Shown here in pieces: positions 54,501 through 61,355 of a DNA stretch of 64,000 nt. The position numbers and the translations under genes are program-made. The stretch is from Zooshikella harenae. Its GTDB lineage: Bacteria > Pseudomonadota > Gammaproteobacteria > Pseudomonadales > Zooshikellaceae. The stretch's first letter is position 1, and every line of letters starts with the position of its first letter. The DNA lies in NCBI RefSeq assembly GCF_018837975.1, contig NZ_JAGSOY010000014.1, positions 29,125-93,124 on the forward strand. Reading direction: 5' to 3'. The notes beneath the pieces were generated by a model. The model saw only the letters and a program-made list of their open reading frames with translations, had not been told where the DNA came from and did not search any database.

Positions 54501-56447
54501 TTAGTCAGAGTATTAGCGGATGGCAATGTTTGCTTTTTAAGCCGTGTTGATAATCAAGTAAAACTTCGTGGTTATCGAATTGAACTGGGTGAAATTGAGT
54601 CAGCGTTGACACAACAAACAATGGTTGATCAAGCTTGTGTTGTGTTGCATGCGCCAAATACACCACAAGCGCAACTAGTCGCTTATATTATTCTTAATAA
54701 TGCAGATAATAGCGATAACAACCAATCATTGAGTGAGAAAAAAACAGATATCATCACTGCATTAAGAATGAAATTGGTAGAGCACTTACCAAGCTATATG
54801 GTTCCTGCTGCTTATGTAATTATTTCTGCTTTACCATTAACAGTTAATGGTAAAGTTGATCATCACTTATTACCAGAGCCCAAACAGAATGACTTCTACA
54901 GTACCCAAGAGTATACGGCTCCTACTGATACATTAGAGGTTTCACTGTGTGAGGTTTGGCAGCAGTTGTTGGGACATGAGCAGCTAAGTATTACTGCTGA
55001 CTTTTTTGAGCTTGGCGGACATTCAATGTTAGCGGTTAAAATGGTCTCAGAAATAAAGCAGCGTTTAAATGCACAGATCACTGTGCAAACTGTTTTTGCT
55101 CATCCTACCATACAACAGTTAGCACGTTATTTACATTTGCATAAGCTGGATGATGCGGGTGGACAGGTTACTGGTAATCAGGTAAATAGTAGTTGTTTGA
55201 GTGAGGATAACGTTGTCGCCGATGACTGGTTATTGCATGCTAAAAACTATTTACACCCAATAAATAAAATGGACAACAGCCTTCGTGCAGGGGCATTACA
55301 ATATGCATTATTAACAGGTGTTACTGGGTATGTTGGTGGTTATTTATTGCATCAATTGTTAGTTCAGAATGATCATGTGCACTGTTACTGTTTAGTGCGA
55401 GCTGAAGATGAGTTCAGTGGCTTAGATAGAGTTAAAATACACCTACAGGACTATGATTTATGGCAACCACAATTTGCTGATCGAATTTCTGTCTTAGTCG
55501 GTGATTTATCGTCACCCAAGTTGGGGTTGACGGATATACAGTGGGATACGCTATCGAGTGAACTGGATTTAATTCTCCATAATGGGGCACGTGTTAATCA
55601 CTTATTACCCTACACTTGTCTTGAGGCAGCAAATGTTGGCTCAACACTGGAATTGCTCTCTTTAGCCGTAAAACGTCCAGCATGTCGGTTTGTTTTTATT
55701 TCCACTTCAGGTGTATTTAACACCGCAGCCAAACGCCCTTACAATGAATTATCTTCTATTTGTGAACAGCAACATGCACAAAATGGTGGGTATTTAGCCT
55801 CCAAGTGGGTGGCAGAGCAGCTTGTTGAAGAAGCATACTCTCAGGGCATGAATGTACAGCTAGTACGTTTAGGAAGAGTTGGGATGCCTGCTATGCATCC
55901 CCAGTTGGGAAATACGACAGATGTTATTGCTCGTTATATGCAAAGTTGTCTAATGCTTAATTGTGTCCCTATGCTGTCTTTTAAAGAGCATTTTATTCCT
56001 GTCGATTATACGGCAACAGCCATTGTCACCTTGCTTCAGCAAAGTTTTTCTGAGCATGTTTTTCATCTACTAGGCTGCCAACAAGTAGACTGGAACTTAC
56101 TTTTGGCTAAAAAACAAGGTTTAAAAACGATTAGTTTGGCTGAGTGGCAAGTTAAAGCAGAGGCGTGGGTTTCATCTGGCAAAGAGCTACCTTTTGCTCC
56201 CTATCTGTTTAGTGGGTTATTAGACTTTGAGGCTGGTCAGGCTGTAGAGGTGACCGAGCAGCAGACCCAATGCTTATTACATCAGTTAGGCTTGCAGCAA
56301 CCTGTGCTGTCACCAGAGGCGTTATCTGATTATATAGACGCTCAATCTGTAGCTATCTCACAGAAAATGACTTGCCAGCAACAAGAAAATGAGTCAGCCC
56401 GTTATGCGACAGAGGAGATTGAAGAAGATCAGTTGTCTATGATTTAA
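48516..56447 (+). CDS. Two-module non-ribosomal peptide synthetase with terminal reductase (C-A-T-C-A-T-R)
   Basis: The 2643-residue multienzyme assembles a dipeptide. Domains by eye: C1 about 1-430 (active site HHIVVDG near 140); A1 about 505-1010 (YTSGTTGQPKG, YGPTETTICAT, YATGDLVRW); T1 Ser about 1067 (LGGHSL); C2 about 1125-1560 (HHIAADG near 1267); A2 about 1590-2110 (YTSGSTGIPKG, YGPTEATIAAS, YRTGDLVRV); T2 Ser about 2169 (LGGHSM); R about 2262-2560 (TGVTGYVGGYLL NAD(P)-binding motif, GGYLASKWVAE with catalytic Tyr/Lys). A1 pocket residues read D-A-L-F-F-G-I-I-C (hydrophobic), A2 D-A-E-D-V-G-A-I-A (two extra acids, suggesting a basic amino acid). A leading C domain implies N-acylation; the R domain releases an aldehyde or alcohol. 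No tailoring, transport or phosphopantetheinyl transferase genes adjoin it. Confidence 0.92.
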   Translation: MKFEHYPLHPEQRAIYFDQCQDTTSTKYTLGVSIKLQGVLDKEALSEAVSQVIQSLDFAGLRFTIVDNVPKQYNAQRYPELSIIDFSEALNPSQQLQSWLKNEVSRKFSLERDSLVRVMLLSESDQRHVLVVLAHHIVVDGYGIINFVNSLGEAYAANVQCVEWQENGLNYLPCVIDSEVYCKTQAYQRSEVYWKKTVQSYSPNVELLPLKYMGDFNKGVEKYSCTMPSSLKEAMFATSTRLNIGGPLALCLAGLALHFSIYQQSSVVTLGSILHKRKGKNQRNVVGMFAGVLPFYITVNHSKSCSDLIKHVAQVIKQVYRHQYVSTSQIKHVSGINERLFDVLFSYNTFALDSDFNGLLYQLDEIYTDDVNCPLNIRILDQGDCFGQQLAITYRKDYFTSLEISLLAKRLLKIWEFMTENTDQLLGAIDICCLDEYKQLLNWSVNSLDVINDLHDKEKNNFNHDVTLNEQEKIIKKVIVQGQSQDNEKTILEYKSDYLNHWLEHNSVIFPNNPAMFFAGKTITYKDFNEQANQLAHYLINKGVKPNELVGIYLERSPAVFIAMMAALKVGAGYLPLSTALPDARLRYIINDSQCQYVISEKAISHTLERLLPECQDACICIIDDDIFYKKLQGLPKDNLQCERPVPTENCAYAIYTSGTTGQPKGVLVSHANVINLFGAAKCFNVNPNSRILQFAAITFDASVLEWGIAFYSGACLYLLPKSVNYDPWLLNEQVNQLGITHAFLTPGLLPSLDVKYWSGLQQLFIGGEACNVQVAEEWSQKISLINIYGPTETTICATLGGYQAQQHKLPIGKPIKGYSVYVLDKLQHLLPMGAVGELYIGGNGVTLGYLGQPDLTAKKFCWLNPFAEISSIEAKQGKQRLYATGDLVRWLPDGNLEFVGRTDDQVKIRGFRIELGEIKLKLEQLTGVCQAAVSTEVEDDSHCIIAFLVCDADIIKNESKEGEIIDNKDENKIIQRLREQLQQNLPDYMLPSKWYIVDKLPLNVNGKVDYRALSLMVEKKKLLVSATQESDIFSSDTERQIGEIWKTLLPHQSAIKTTDNFFRLGGHSLLVMKMVGAIRHAFSVEISVSHIFAKPTIKGIAKAILQSQNEDKAQGVIKPVDRSKKHYASYAQRSLWFLDHMEQGSTHYNMPAAYHIQGPIDDNALNYALTQIITRHETLRTQFVLEQGDVLQTILPPPRENLIQVVKLVSDSYTKATCTDELWSEVNKLRYEEIFESFNLTDDSYLVRVKRLDLGCEKGNILLITFHHIAADGWSVALFIQELQFFYQQFFEKKSQKRLPLSYQYVDYSAWQRQWLNSSEAKRQANYWRQQLAELPKLHQLPLDYSRPDRLQHKGGLFHAKVSFEKLTQLQRLCEQQGVSVFSGVYALFTAFLYRFTGEQDVVIGTPMANRENPAFSELIGYFVNTVVLRWRVNGGYTFNQLLNESMQVVQGAYTHQHFPFERVVELIQPERSLSFHPLFQIMLTVEDDDNTSFTLGDQQATVLSYPELPAKFDLSLQLTKNDKGADLLWEFNRELFSEGTIAQFNQCFLQLFQQLMSTPDQALDQCLLHTEIQQQQWLTQQFDQWLLTYPKTICDLFNLQGHAQSGHIAVQAGNDSITYLQLQTCALRLAQQLIACGIQSEDSIGVLTHHSIDWVVAMLGIWYAGGIYVPLDPKYPDERLHFILQDAQIKHVISEPALMTRGHSLITLSDGLLNTSDALTDYALIQSNDEACGLMNGIKSQKHVNTKQLSYIIYTSGSTGIPKGVLIEHHSFARHIQEMIDWYQLNGTDRVLAFANIGFDASLEQAWEALGVGATLVMREESLWSAEAFRQWLITHQITHIDIPPVYAQEVFTPVLQDIEFWQLQTRLARVVVGGEALNANFAQQWAASVAVNHCDLLNAYGPTEATIAASIYKVPAGFKGENVPIGQGLSHVQLVVLDSLQRVVPGGAIGELYIGGEGVARGYLNRSSLNETSFINYAFADNIKLRLYRTGDLVRVLADGNVCFLSRVDNQVKLRGYRIELGEIESALTQQTMVDQACVVLHAPNTPQAQLVAYIILNNADNSDNNQSLSEKKTDIITALRMKLVEHLPSYMVPAAYVIISALPLTVNGKVDHHLLPEPKQNDFYSTQEYTAPTDTLEVSLCEVWQQLLGHEQLSITADFFELGGHSMLAVKMVSEIKQRLNAQITVQTVFAHPTIQQLARYLHLHKLDDAGGQVTGNQVNSSCLSEDNVVADDWLLHAKNYLHPINKMDNSLRAGALQYALLTGVTGYVGGYLLHQLLVQNDHVHCYCLVRAEDEFSGLDRVKIHLQDYDLWQPQFADRISVLVGDLSSPKLGLTDIQWDTLSSELDLILHNGARVNHLLPYTCLEAANVGSTLELLSLAVKRPACRFVFISTSGVFNTAAKRPYNELSSICEQQHAQNGGYLASKWVAEQLVEEAYSQGMNVQLVRLGRVGMPAMHPQLGNTTDVIARYMQSCLMLNCVPMLSFKEHFIPVDYTATAIVTLLQQSFSEHVFHLLGCQQVDWNLLLAKKQGLKTISLAEWQVKAEAWVSSGKELPFAPYLFSGLLDFEAGQAVEVTEQQTQCLLHQLGLQQPVLSPEALSDYIDAQSVAISQKMTCQQQENESARYATEEIEEDQLSMI

Positions 56448-56491
56448 CAAGACGTTTTAAGGCACGTCAATGTGCCTTGGTAAAATTGCTA

Positions 56492-56515
56492 AACCTTACT
56501 GGATACAGTAAGGTT
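56492..56515 (+). other. Hairpin after the peptide synthetase gene
   Basis: AACCTTACTG and its exact complement flank GATA. A weaker AAGGCAC/GTGCCTT stem precedes it. No T-run follows, so a role as terminator is possible but unproven; it overlaps the region just upstream of the hydrolase gene. Confidence 0.45.
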
Positions 56516-56588
56516 GGCACTATGTGGATACATAACAACAGCCTTTTTTAGTCTTTGGATAACAATGACCACTACAGCATTAGCCCCG

Positions 56589-57230
56589 ATGAAAGTTCTT
56601 ACCATTCCTGTTACACCTTTCCAACAAAACTGTTCTTTAGTCATTTGTCAGCAGACAAAGCGTGCAGCATTAGTTGATCCCGGTGGTGATACCGATGTTT
56701 TGAAACAAGCTGTTGACGAGGCGGGTGTGGTTATCGAAAAACTGTTACTGACTCATGGGCATTTGGACCATGTGGGAGGCACAGCCAGTCTAGCAGAGCA
56801 CTATAACGTGCCGATTGAAGGGCCTCATGAAGCTGATCGTTTTTGGATTGACCAATTACCTATGCAAGCCTCAATGTTTGGCTTTCCGCCTGTTAGAAGC
56901 TTCCAGCCTGATCGTTGGTTGCAGCAAGGGGATGAAGTACAAGTAGGCGCATTGAAATTTCAAGTATTGCATTGCCCAGGACACACACCAGGTCATGTGG
57001 TGTTTTTTCAAGCAGAGAGCAAGTTGGCATTTGTGGGAGATGTGCTGTTTGCAGGGTCTATTGGTCGAACTGATTTCCCTCAAGGCGACTTTGATACATT
57101 AATCCATTCAATTAAATCCGTGCTCTTCCCGTTAGGTGATGATGTGGAATTTATACCCGGTCATGGGCCAAACTCCACATTGGGAAGAGAACGTCGCTCC
57201 AATCCTTTCGTGAGTGGTCAGTTTGGTTAA
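56589..57230 (+). CDS. Metallo-beta-lactamase-fold hydrolase, type II glyoxalase (GloC/YcbL-like)
   Basis: This 213-residue protein matches the YcbL group closely in pattern: MKVLTIPVTPFQQNCSLVIC, the metal-binding THGHLDHVGG, VLHCPGHTPGHVVFF, GDVLFAGSIGRTDFPQGDF and IPGHGPNSTLGRER. These His and Asp residues bind two zinc ions. Members hydrolyse S-D-lactoylglutathione. The start at 56589 is chosen because conserved homologues begin at this Met; an ATG at 56565 and a TTG further up are in frame. It lies 141 bp after the peptide synthetase but is a housekeeping-type gene and is probably unrelated to it. Confidence 0.85.
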   Translation: MKVLTIPVTPFQQNCSLVICQQTKRAALVDPGGDTDVLKQAVDEAGVVIEKLLLTHGHLDHVGGTASLAEHYNVPIEGPHEADRFWIDQLPMQASMFGFPPVRSFQPDRWLQQGDEVQVGALKFQVLHCPGHTPGHVVFFQAESKLAFVGDVLFAGSIGRTDFPQGDFDTLIHSIKSVLFPLGDDVEFIPGHGPNSTLGRERRSNPFVSGQFG

Positions 57231-57526
57231 GCTGATACATTATTTTCAATTAAGGTGCTTTTAACATTTTCTTTGAAGGATAAGGGCACCTTGTCGCTAC
57301 AGCATTTTGTGATTTCCCTAGATAAATAAGCAACTTTATTTACGCTAGTTCACGTTTTTGTAAGTGAATGCTAGCCATCATGCCTATATTTTGGAAACTT
57401 ACCGTGGTTTGAATACCCCTTAGTCACTGATGCAGGGTTGTGTCAGTTTCGGGATGAAGAAGGGATTTTAAAGCCCATAGCTCACGTACTAAAACACGTA
57501 ATAGTCGTAATCACGGATCCAAATGC

Positions 57527-58423
57527 ATGATGGACTCAAATCCTGCCCTAGCGATTGCAGTTTTTGCTCATAATGAAGCTGCTCGTATCACTACTTGCTT
57601 AGAAAGTATTCGTATCAGTATTATCAATTCACCACACAATGCGTTGCCTGAGGGTTCATACCAGTGTTATGTATTGGCAAATGGTTGCACTGATAACACG
57701 GCACAGGTTGTTGCAGAGTATCAGCAGCAACATTCATGGGTAAATCTGGTGGATATCAAGGAAGGGGACAAATCAAATGCCTGGAATGTGTTTGTACATG
57801 AAGTCGCTGCTGAGGCTGAAACTTACATTTTTATGGATGGTGACTGTGAAGTAGTAGGCGATTCTCTTTACCAGTTATATCAGTATCAAAAAGCCCATCC
57901 ACAAAAGAATGCACTGGCAGCGATACCCATGGATGTGGGGCGGGGCACTAAGCAACAGATTATTACGATGGTCACACGTGGTGGTTTGGCTGGTAATTTA
58001 TATGCATTACCCCATCAATTTGTGAAGCGTGTACGGGAAGGAAGTATCAAGCTACCTGTGGGTACGATTGGTGAAGATAGCCTGGTTGGTGCACTGGCAT
58101 GTTTTGATCTTGATGTGACAAGAGGTTGGGATAGAACGCGTATAGGTGTCTGTGAGCAGGCACGTTTTACATATAAGCCAATGGATTGGTTATCCTGGCA
58201 GGAGTGGAAAGTATACTATCGGCGTAAACAGCGCTACAGCATTCGTCACTGGCAAAATAAAATGATAAAAGCCATTTTAACGACTAAAGGCCCACAATAT
58301 TTACCTGAACATGTGAAGACCATGTATCAACATTATTTGCAGGAAATACAGTTAAGTTGGCGTGGACTCGATACTTATTTTGATATGTTGGCTTGGCGAC
58401 AAATAAATAAAGAAACTGAATAA
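57527..58423 (+). CDS. Family 2 glycosyltransferase
   Basis: This 298-residue GT-A fold enzyme would transfer a sugar from a nucleotide-sugar. The N-terminus PALAIAVFAHNEAARITTCLESI is the typical start, with the metal-binding DxD in IFMDGDCEVVG. A third conserved block is GTIGEDSLVGALACFDL. The C-terminal third is basic and aromatic with WLSWQEWKVYYRRKQRYSIRHW, which could touch the membrane. No other surface-polysaccharide genes are adjacent. Acceptor and donor are unknown. Confidence 0.82.
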   Translation: MMDSNPALAIAVFAHNEAARITTCLESIRISIINSPHNALPEGSYQCYVLANGCTDNTAQVVAEYQQQHSWVNLVDIKEGDKSNAWNVFVHEVAAEAETYIFMDGDCEVVGDSLYQLYQYQKAHPQKNALAAIPMDVGRGTKQQIITMVTRGGLAGNLYALPHQFVKRVREGSIKLPVGTIGEDSLVGALACFDLDVTRGWDRTRIGVCEQARFTYKPMDWLSWQEWKVYYRRKQRYSIRHWQNKMIKAILTTKGPQYLPEHVKTMYQHYLQEIQLSWRGLDTYFDMLAWRQINKETE

Positions 58424-58446
58424 GAAAAATAACTTTCTACTGAGGT

Positions 58447-58545
58447 TATACCCACAGCGAAGGATTTCTAGTGGGTTTAGTCTGTTCTGTTAAAACTAGC
58501 GATAGCACCACTAACTGTGCCATCAAGTGATGAAGCCCAGGCCAA
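58447..58545 (+). repeat. Diverged long TATACCC-family repeat
   Basis: It starts TATACCCACAGCGAAGGATT and contains GTTTAGTCTGTTCTGTTAA, CTAGCGATAGC and ATCAAGTGATGAAGCCC. The blocks match 28525-28646 (opposite strand) and the GTCAAGTGATGAAGCC core of the 175-bp copies. Confidence 0.55.
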
Positions 58546-58685
58546 TGGTCTATAACTTTACCTTTACAGCAGCCATTTTCTAAAGCACTTTTGTCTGTCA
58601 ATGGCACAATCTATATTCATCACGAACTTTTTTTATATGCAATTGCTCTGATTAAACTAGGCTTATAAAGTATTTTTGCACTGAA

Positions 58686-59375
58686 ATGCATGCTGCTCTG
58701 AAGGCTATTGCTGTGAAGACAAGAGTTACATCTGCAGACGTTGAAAAGCACGATAATAAGCACTGGTATTATTTGGTGTATGCGCTTTGGGTTTTCATTT
58801 TTTTACCAAGTTTGAGCTTTTGTAAGTCTCATACTCTGGCACCCTGTCATACGACACAAAACAATTCTCTATTTATTGATTCAGTGACTTTTACTAAGTT
58901 AGGGCCGGACTGGGCTTTAATGCAAGGAGTAATTGATAGCTCTATTGTAAAAAAAGTTCAGGCAATACTGAGTGACGAGTCAATAAAACTTATTGTGATG
59001 GGGTATGTACCAGGCTCAATTGACGATGAGGCGAATCGACAGGCTGGAGTAATCATAAGAAAGTCAGGTATTACACTATGCACGACTGCCAAGAGCTCTA
59101 TTATTTCAGGCGGGGTAGATTTTTTTCTCGCAGGAAAGCGGCGTTATATTCATCCTGACTCTCGATTGGGGGTGCATTCCTGGCAAGGTGTGAGTGGTAA
59201 ACAAGGCTGGGAGTTCACTGCGGAGGCCGCTGAGCATCAAGGTTTTTTAGCATATTATCAGCGCTTAGGAGTCAGTGAAGCTTTTTATTGGTTTACATTG
59301 AGTTTTCCTTTTGAAACAGTCTATTGGTTAGCACCTGGTGATATTTATTATTGGTCTATTGCAGAGATTATGTGA
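58686..59375 (+). CDS. Exported ClpP/crotonase-fold protein, COG3904-like
   Basis: This 229-residue protein has an N-terminal membrane segment (about 28-47, WYYLVYALWVFIFLPSLSFC) that may be a signal peptide or anchor. The rest resembles periplasmic members of the ClpP/crotonase fold: VTFTKLGPDWALMQGVI, SIISGGVDFFLAGKRRYIHPDSRLGVHSW. The Ser in SIISGGVDFFLAG stands at the nucleophile position and a later His (GVHSW) at the base position. I infer a periplasmic serine hydrolase of unknown target. It precedes another exported protein gene by 45 bp. Confidence 0.6.
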   Translation: MHAALKAIAVKTRVTSADVEKHDNKHWYYLVYALWVFIFLPSLSFCKSHTLAPCHTTQNNSLFIDSVTFTKLGPDWALMQGVIDSSIVKKVQAILSDESIKLIVMGYVPGSIDDEANRQAGVIIRKSGITLCTTAKSSIISGGVDFFLAGKRRYIHPDSRLGVHSWQGVSGKQGWEFTAEAAEHQGFLAYYQRLGVSEAFYWFTLSFPFETVYWLAPGDIYYWSIAEIM

Positions 59376-59420
59376 TCCTTTATGTGGTAGGGAATAAGTT
59401 GTAATTTGAGGGTGGTATTC

Positions 59421-59831
59421 ATGAAACTCAGGTTGTGGCAAATAAAAAAGCACTTTTTAAGTTATATATTATACCTTTTTTTATTTGGAGGGATAAATGT
59501 CAGTGCTGCTGTGAGTGAAACAGTTGAACAAAAACAGCAGAAGAACGAGTCTATTGAGCAGCATTGTAAAAAAGCAATGAAAAATATGAAGCATTACATG
59601 CCTAATATACTTGATAAAGCAAAAAAAAGAGCAGCCAAACAAGGTGTAGATTTAACAAAGGATAAACAAGTACAGCAGTTAACACTGGCTATTACCAATA
59701 GTAACGAGTTGCATAATATGACTTTAGATTGCCAGGCACGTTGGGAAAAATATCAAGCCTCTGCGGTTTGTATGGCTGGTGCAGACAGTGAGTCAGCTTT
59801 CGCCTTGTGCATTCCCAAACTACCTGAGTAA
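59421..59831 (+). CDS. Small secreted helical protein, unknown
   Basis: The 136-residue product begins with a signal peptide (about 1-31, HFLSYILYLFLFGGINVSA). The mature part is charged and helical (EKQQKNESIEQHCKKAMKN) with four Cys (EQHC, TLDCQARW, SAVCMAG, ALCIPK), probably forming two disulfides. The ATG at 59421 has GAGGGTGG upstream; a TTG five codons earlier is less likely. It follows the ClpP-fold gene by 45 bp and may be co-transcribed with it. No family recognised. Confidence 0.6.
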   Translation: MKLRLWQIKKHFLSYILYLFLFGGINVSAAVSETVEQKQQKNESIEQHCKKAMKNMKHYMPNILDKAKKRAAKQGVDLTKDKQVQQLTLAITNSNELHNMTLDCQARWEKYQASAVCMAGADSESAFALCIPKLPE

Positions 59832-59862
59832 TAATTCCCTTCATGAATCAATTTATGGTTAT

Positions 59863-59903
59863 TGCTAGCCTCAATAGACCAGGCTAGCTTCATTAAAAAA
59901 ATG
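59863..59903 (-). repeat. Fragment of the long TATACCC-family repeat
   Basis: On the minus strand TTTTTTTAATGAAGCTAGCC, TGGTCTATTGAGGCTAGC aligns with AAGGATTTTTAATGGGGC and GGTTTGTTAAGGCTAGCG of the 28525-28646 copy. GCTAGCCT/AGGCTAGC forms a small hairpin. No T-run for termination on the side of the upstream gene. Confidence 0.4.
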
Positions 59904-59933
59904 TTGTCGATATAAGATGCAAAATAAAAAGCG

Positions 59934-61355
59934 TCAGCAGGTGTTTGAAATGGTTTTCATTGATGTATCTACTAAGAGGTTCGAATTGTTGCTTTTATTG
60001 AATGTATTAAGTGTGTTTATAAAATGTTGATTTAGTACCGTATTCGGACGTAATGTGTGTAAATGATCTATTGCTTCATCAAGCGTGTTATAGCGACCAG
60101 TCGACAGCCAATAAGCAATAATAACGGCAGCACTACGTGAGTAGCCAAGGGCACAATGGACTAAAATATGATAGCCCTGTTGTTGATAATGATGGATAAA
60201 CTGAATGGCCTGTACTAATTGGTCCTTGGTGGGTGGTGTTAGATCCATAATGGCAAGAGACAAGTAAGGTACTTGTTGGTTTATCAGTTGAGGATGCTCA
60301 TTATACTCACTCGCTAAGTCAACAATTGCTAAAGGTTTCAGTGCTTCCAAAGCACTTAAGTCTCTTGTATTCAGTTTACGACCTATGGCTAACTGAGCAT
60401 CTACACGTTGATAAGCTGGTTGATTTTTTGTATACCAAAGCCATGATAGTAAAGCGCCTAAGTGATAGGGGAAAAGTAACCAGCGTGCTGCAGGTTGAAT
60501 TCTTCCTTGATCTTTTTGAAAAATATCTGCACCCAGTCCAGCATAACCCAGACTAATAATTATTAGCGAGCAAGTTGGCCATAATAAAATAAGAGTGGTT
60601 GGTGGGTTAATAAACACCAGTCCGGCACACGATAATGCAGACAAACCATAAATTAAACTATAACGCGAATTGATTAATCCTTGCCATTGCCAAAAAGATA
60701 AACTATTTCGGTTATTCAAGTGGGACCGATGATTTGCGTTGTTGATGGTCGGAAACAGGTAGCAGCTTAACCAGCCCAGTGCTAGCCCAGTAGGAATATC
60801 AATAAAATGATGCTGATATGTGAATAATACAGAGACAGCGATTAAACTAAACCAGACATGTATTATAAACTTAAAAAGACGATTACAAAGGGGGAGATAG
60901 TGCAGCCAGAGAATAACTAATAATGCAATATGCAAGGAAGGAGCTTGATTATAGGGCTGATCAAAGGCATACAGTAAGTTAAATAAGTCACCTAATAAAC
61001 TATTAACTTCTGGTCGAGGAAAGGCAAACTGTAGGGGATAAATTAAAAAACAAAATACAGCGACTAAAATAGCAAATCCTAAGCGTCTAGTGAGAGTGGT
61101 TAGTGCATGTGTTGACTGACAACAAAAGAGAGATAAGGCAAAAAATAGGTCGATGCTCCAATAAGGAATAATCATCCAAGGGATTACGGGGATTGACATT
61201 TCCCACTCAAAGTATACCGAGGGGACAGGTGCTCGTAGGAAAGTTACATAGTTTGCAAGTCCATAATTGATAAAAAAAAGTGGCCCTAAAAGAGCCAGTG
61301 AAAGACATGCTTGCTTAAATAGATTTTGATTCTTCATGGTAATTGCGGATGACAT
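59934..61355 (-). CDS. PAP2-like phosphatase fused to dual-specificity phosphatase
   Basis: This 473-residue inner-membrane protein has an N-terminal PAP2-superfamily domain with about six helices (motifs FAFPRPEV, QAPSLHIALL and TYQHHFIDIPTG, which give the catalytic His pair) and further helices up to about 290. A cytoplasmic dual-specificity phosphatase domain fills about 320-450, with P-loop VHCALGYSRSAAVI (Cys nucleophile, HCx5R). It would dephosphorylate lipid phosphates or carry both activities. Its start overlaps the end of the upstream hydrolase-methyltransferase gene by 22 bp, so the two are translationally coupled. Confidence 0.85.
   Translation of the reverse strand: MSSAITMKNQNLFKQACLSLALLGPLFFINYGLANYVTFLRAPVPSVYFEWEMSIPVIPWMIIPYWSIDLFFALSLFCCQSTHALTTLTRRLGFAILVAVFCFLIYPLQFAFPRPEVNSLLGDLFNLLYAFDQPYNQAPSLHIALLVILWLHYLPLCNRLFKFIIHVWFSLIAVSVLFTYQHHFIDIPTGLALGWLSCYLFPTINNANHRSHLNNRNSLSFWQWQGLINSRYSLIYGLSALSCAGLVFINPPTTLILLWPTCSLIIISLGYAGLGADIFQKDQGRIQPAARWLLFPYHLGALLSWLWYTKNQPAYQRVDAQLAIGRKLNTRDLSALEALKPLAIVDLASEYNEHPQLINQQVPYLSLAIMDLTPPTKDQLVQAIQFIHHYQQQGYHILVHCALGYSRSAAVIIAYWLSTGRYNTLDEAIDHLHTLRPNTVLNQHFINTLNTFNKSNNSNLLVDTSMKTISNTC

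Noticed and set aside
56514..56588. TTG and ATG starts upstream of the GloC-like gene
   Set aside because: The added N-terminus is not part of the conserved family start and overlaps the hairpin after the peptide synthetase; 56589 is kept with the alternatives noted.
59867..59891. GCTAGCCT...AGGCTAGC hairpin as a terminator of the small secreted-protein gene
   Set aside because: No T-run follows on the plus strand, and the sequence matches the dispersed repeat at 28525-28646, so it is called a repeat fragment.
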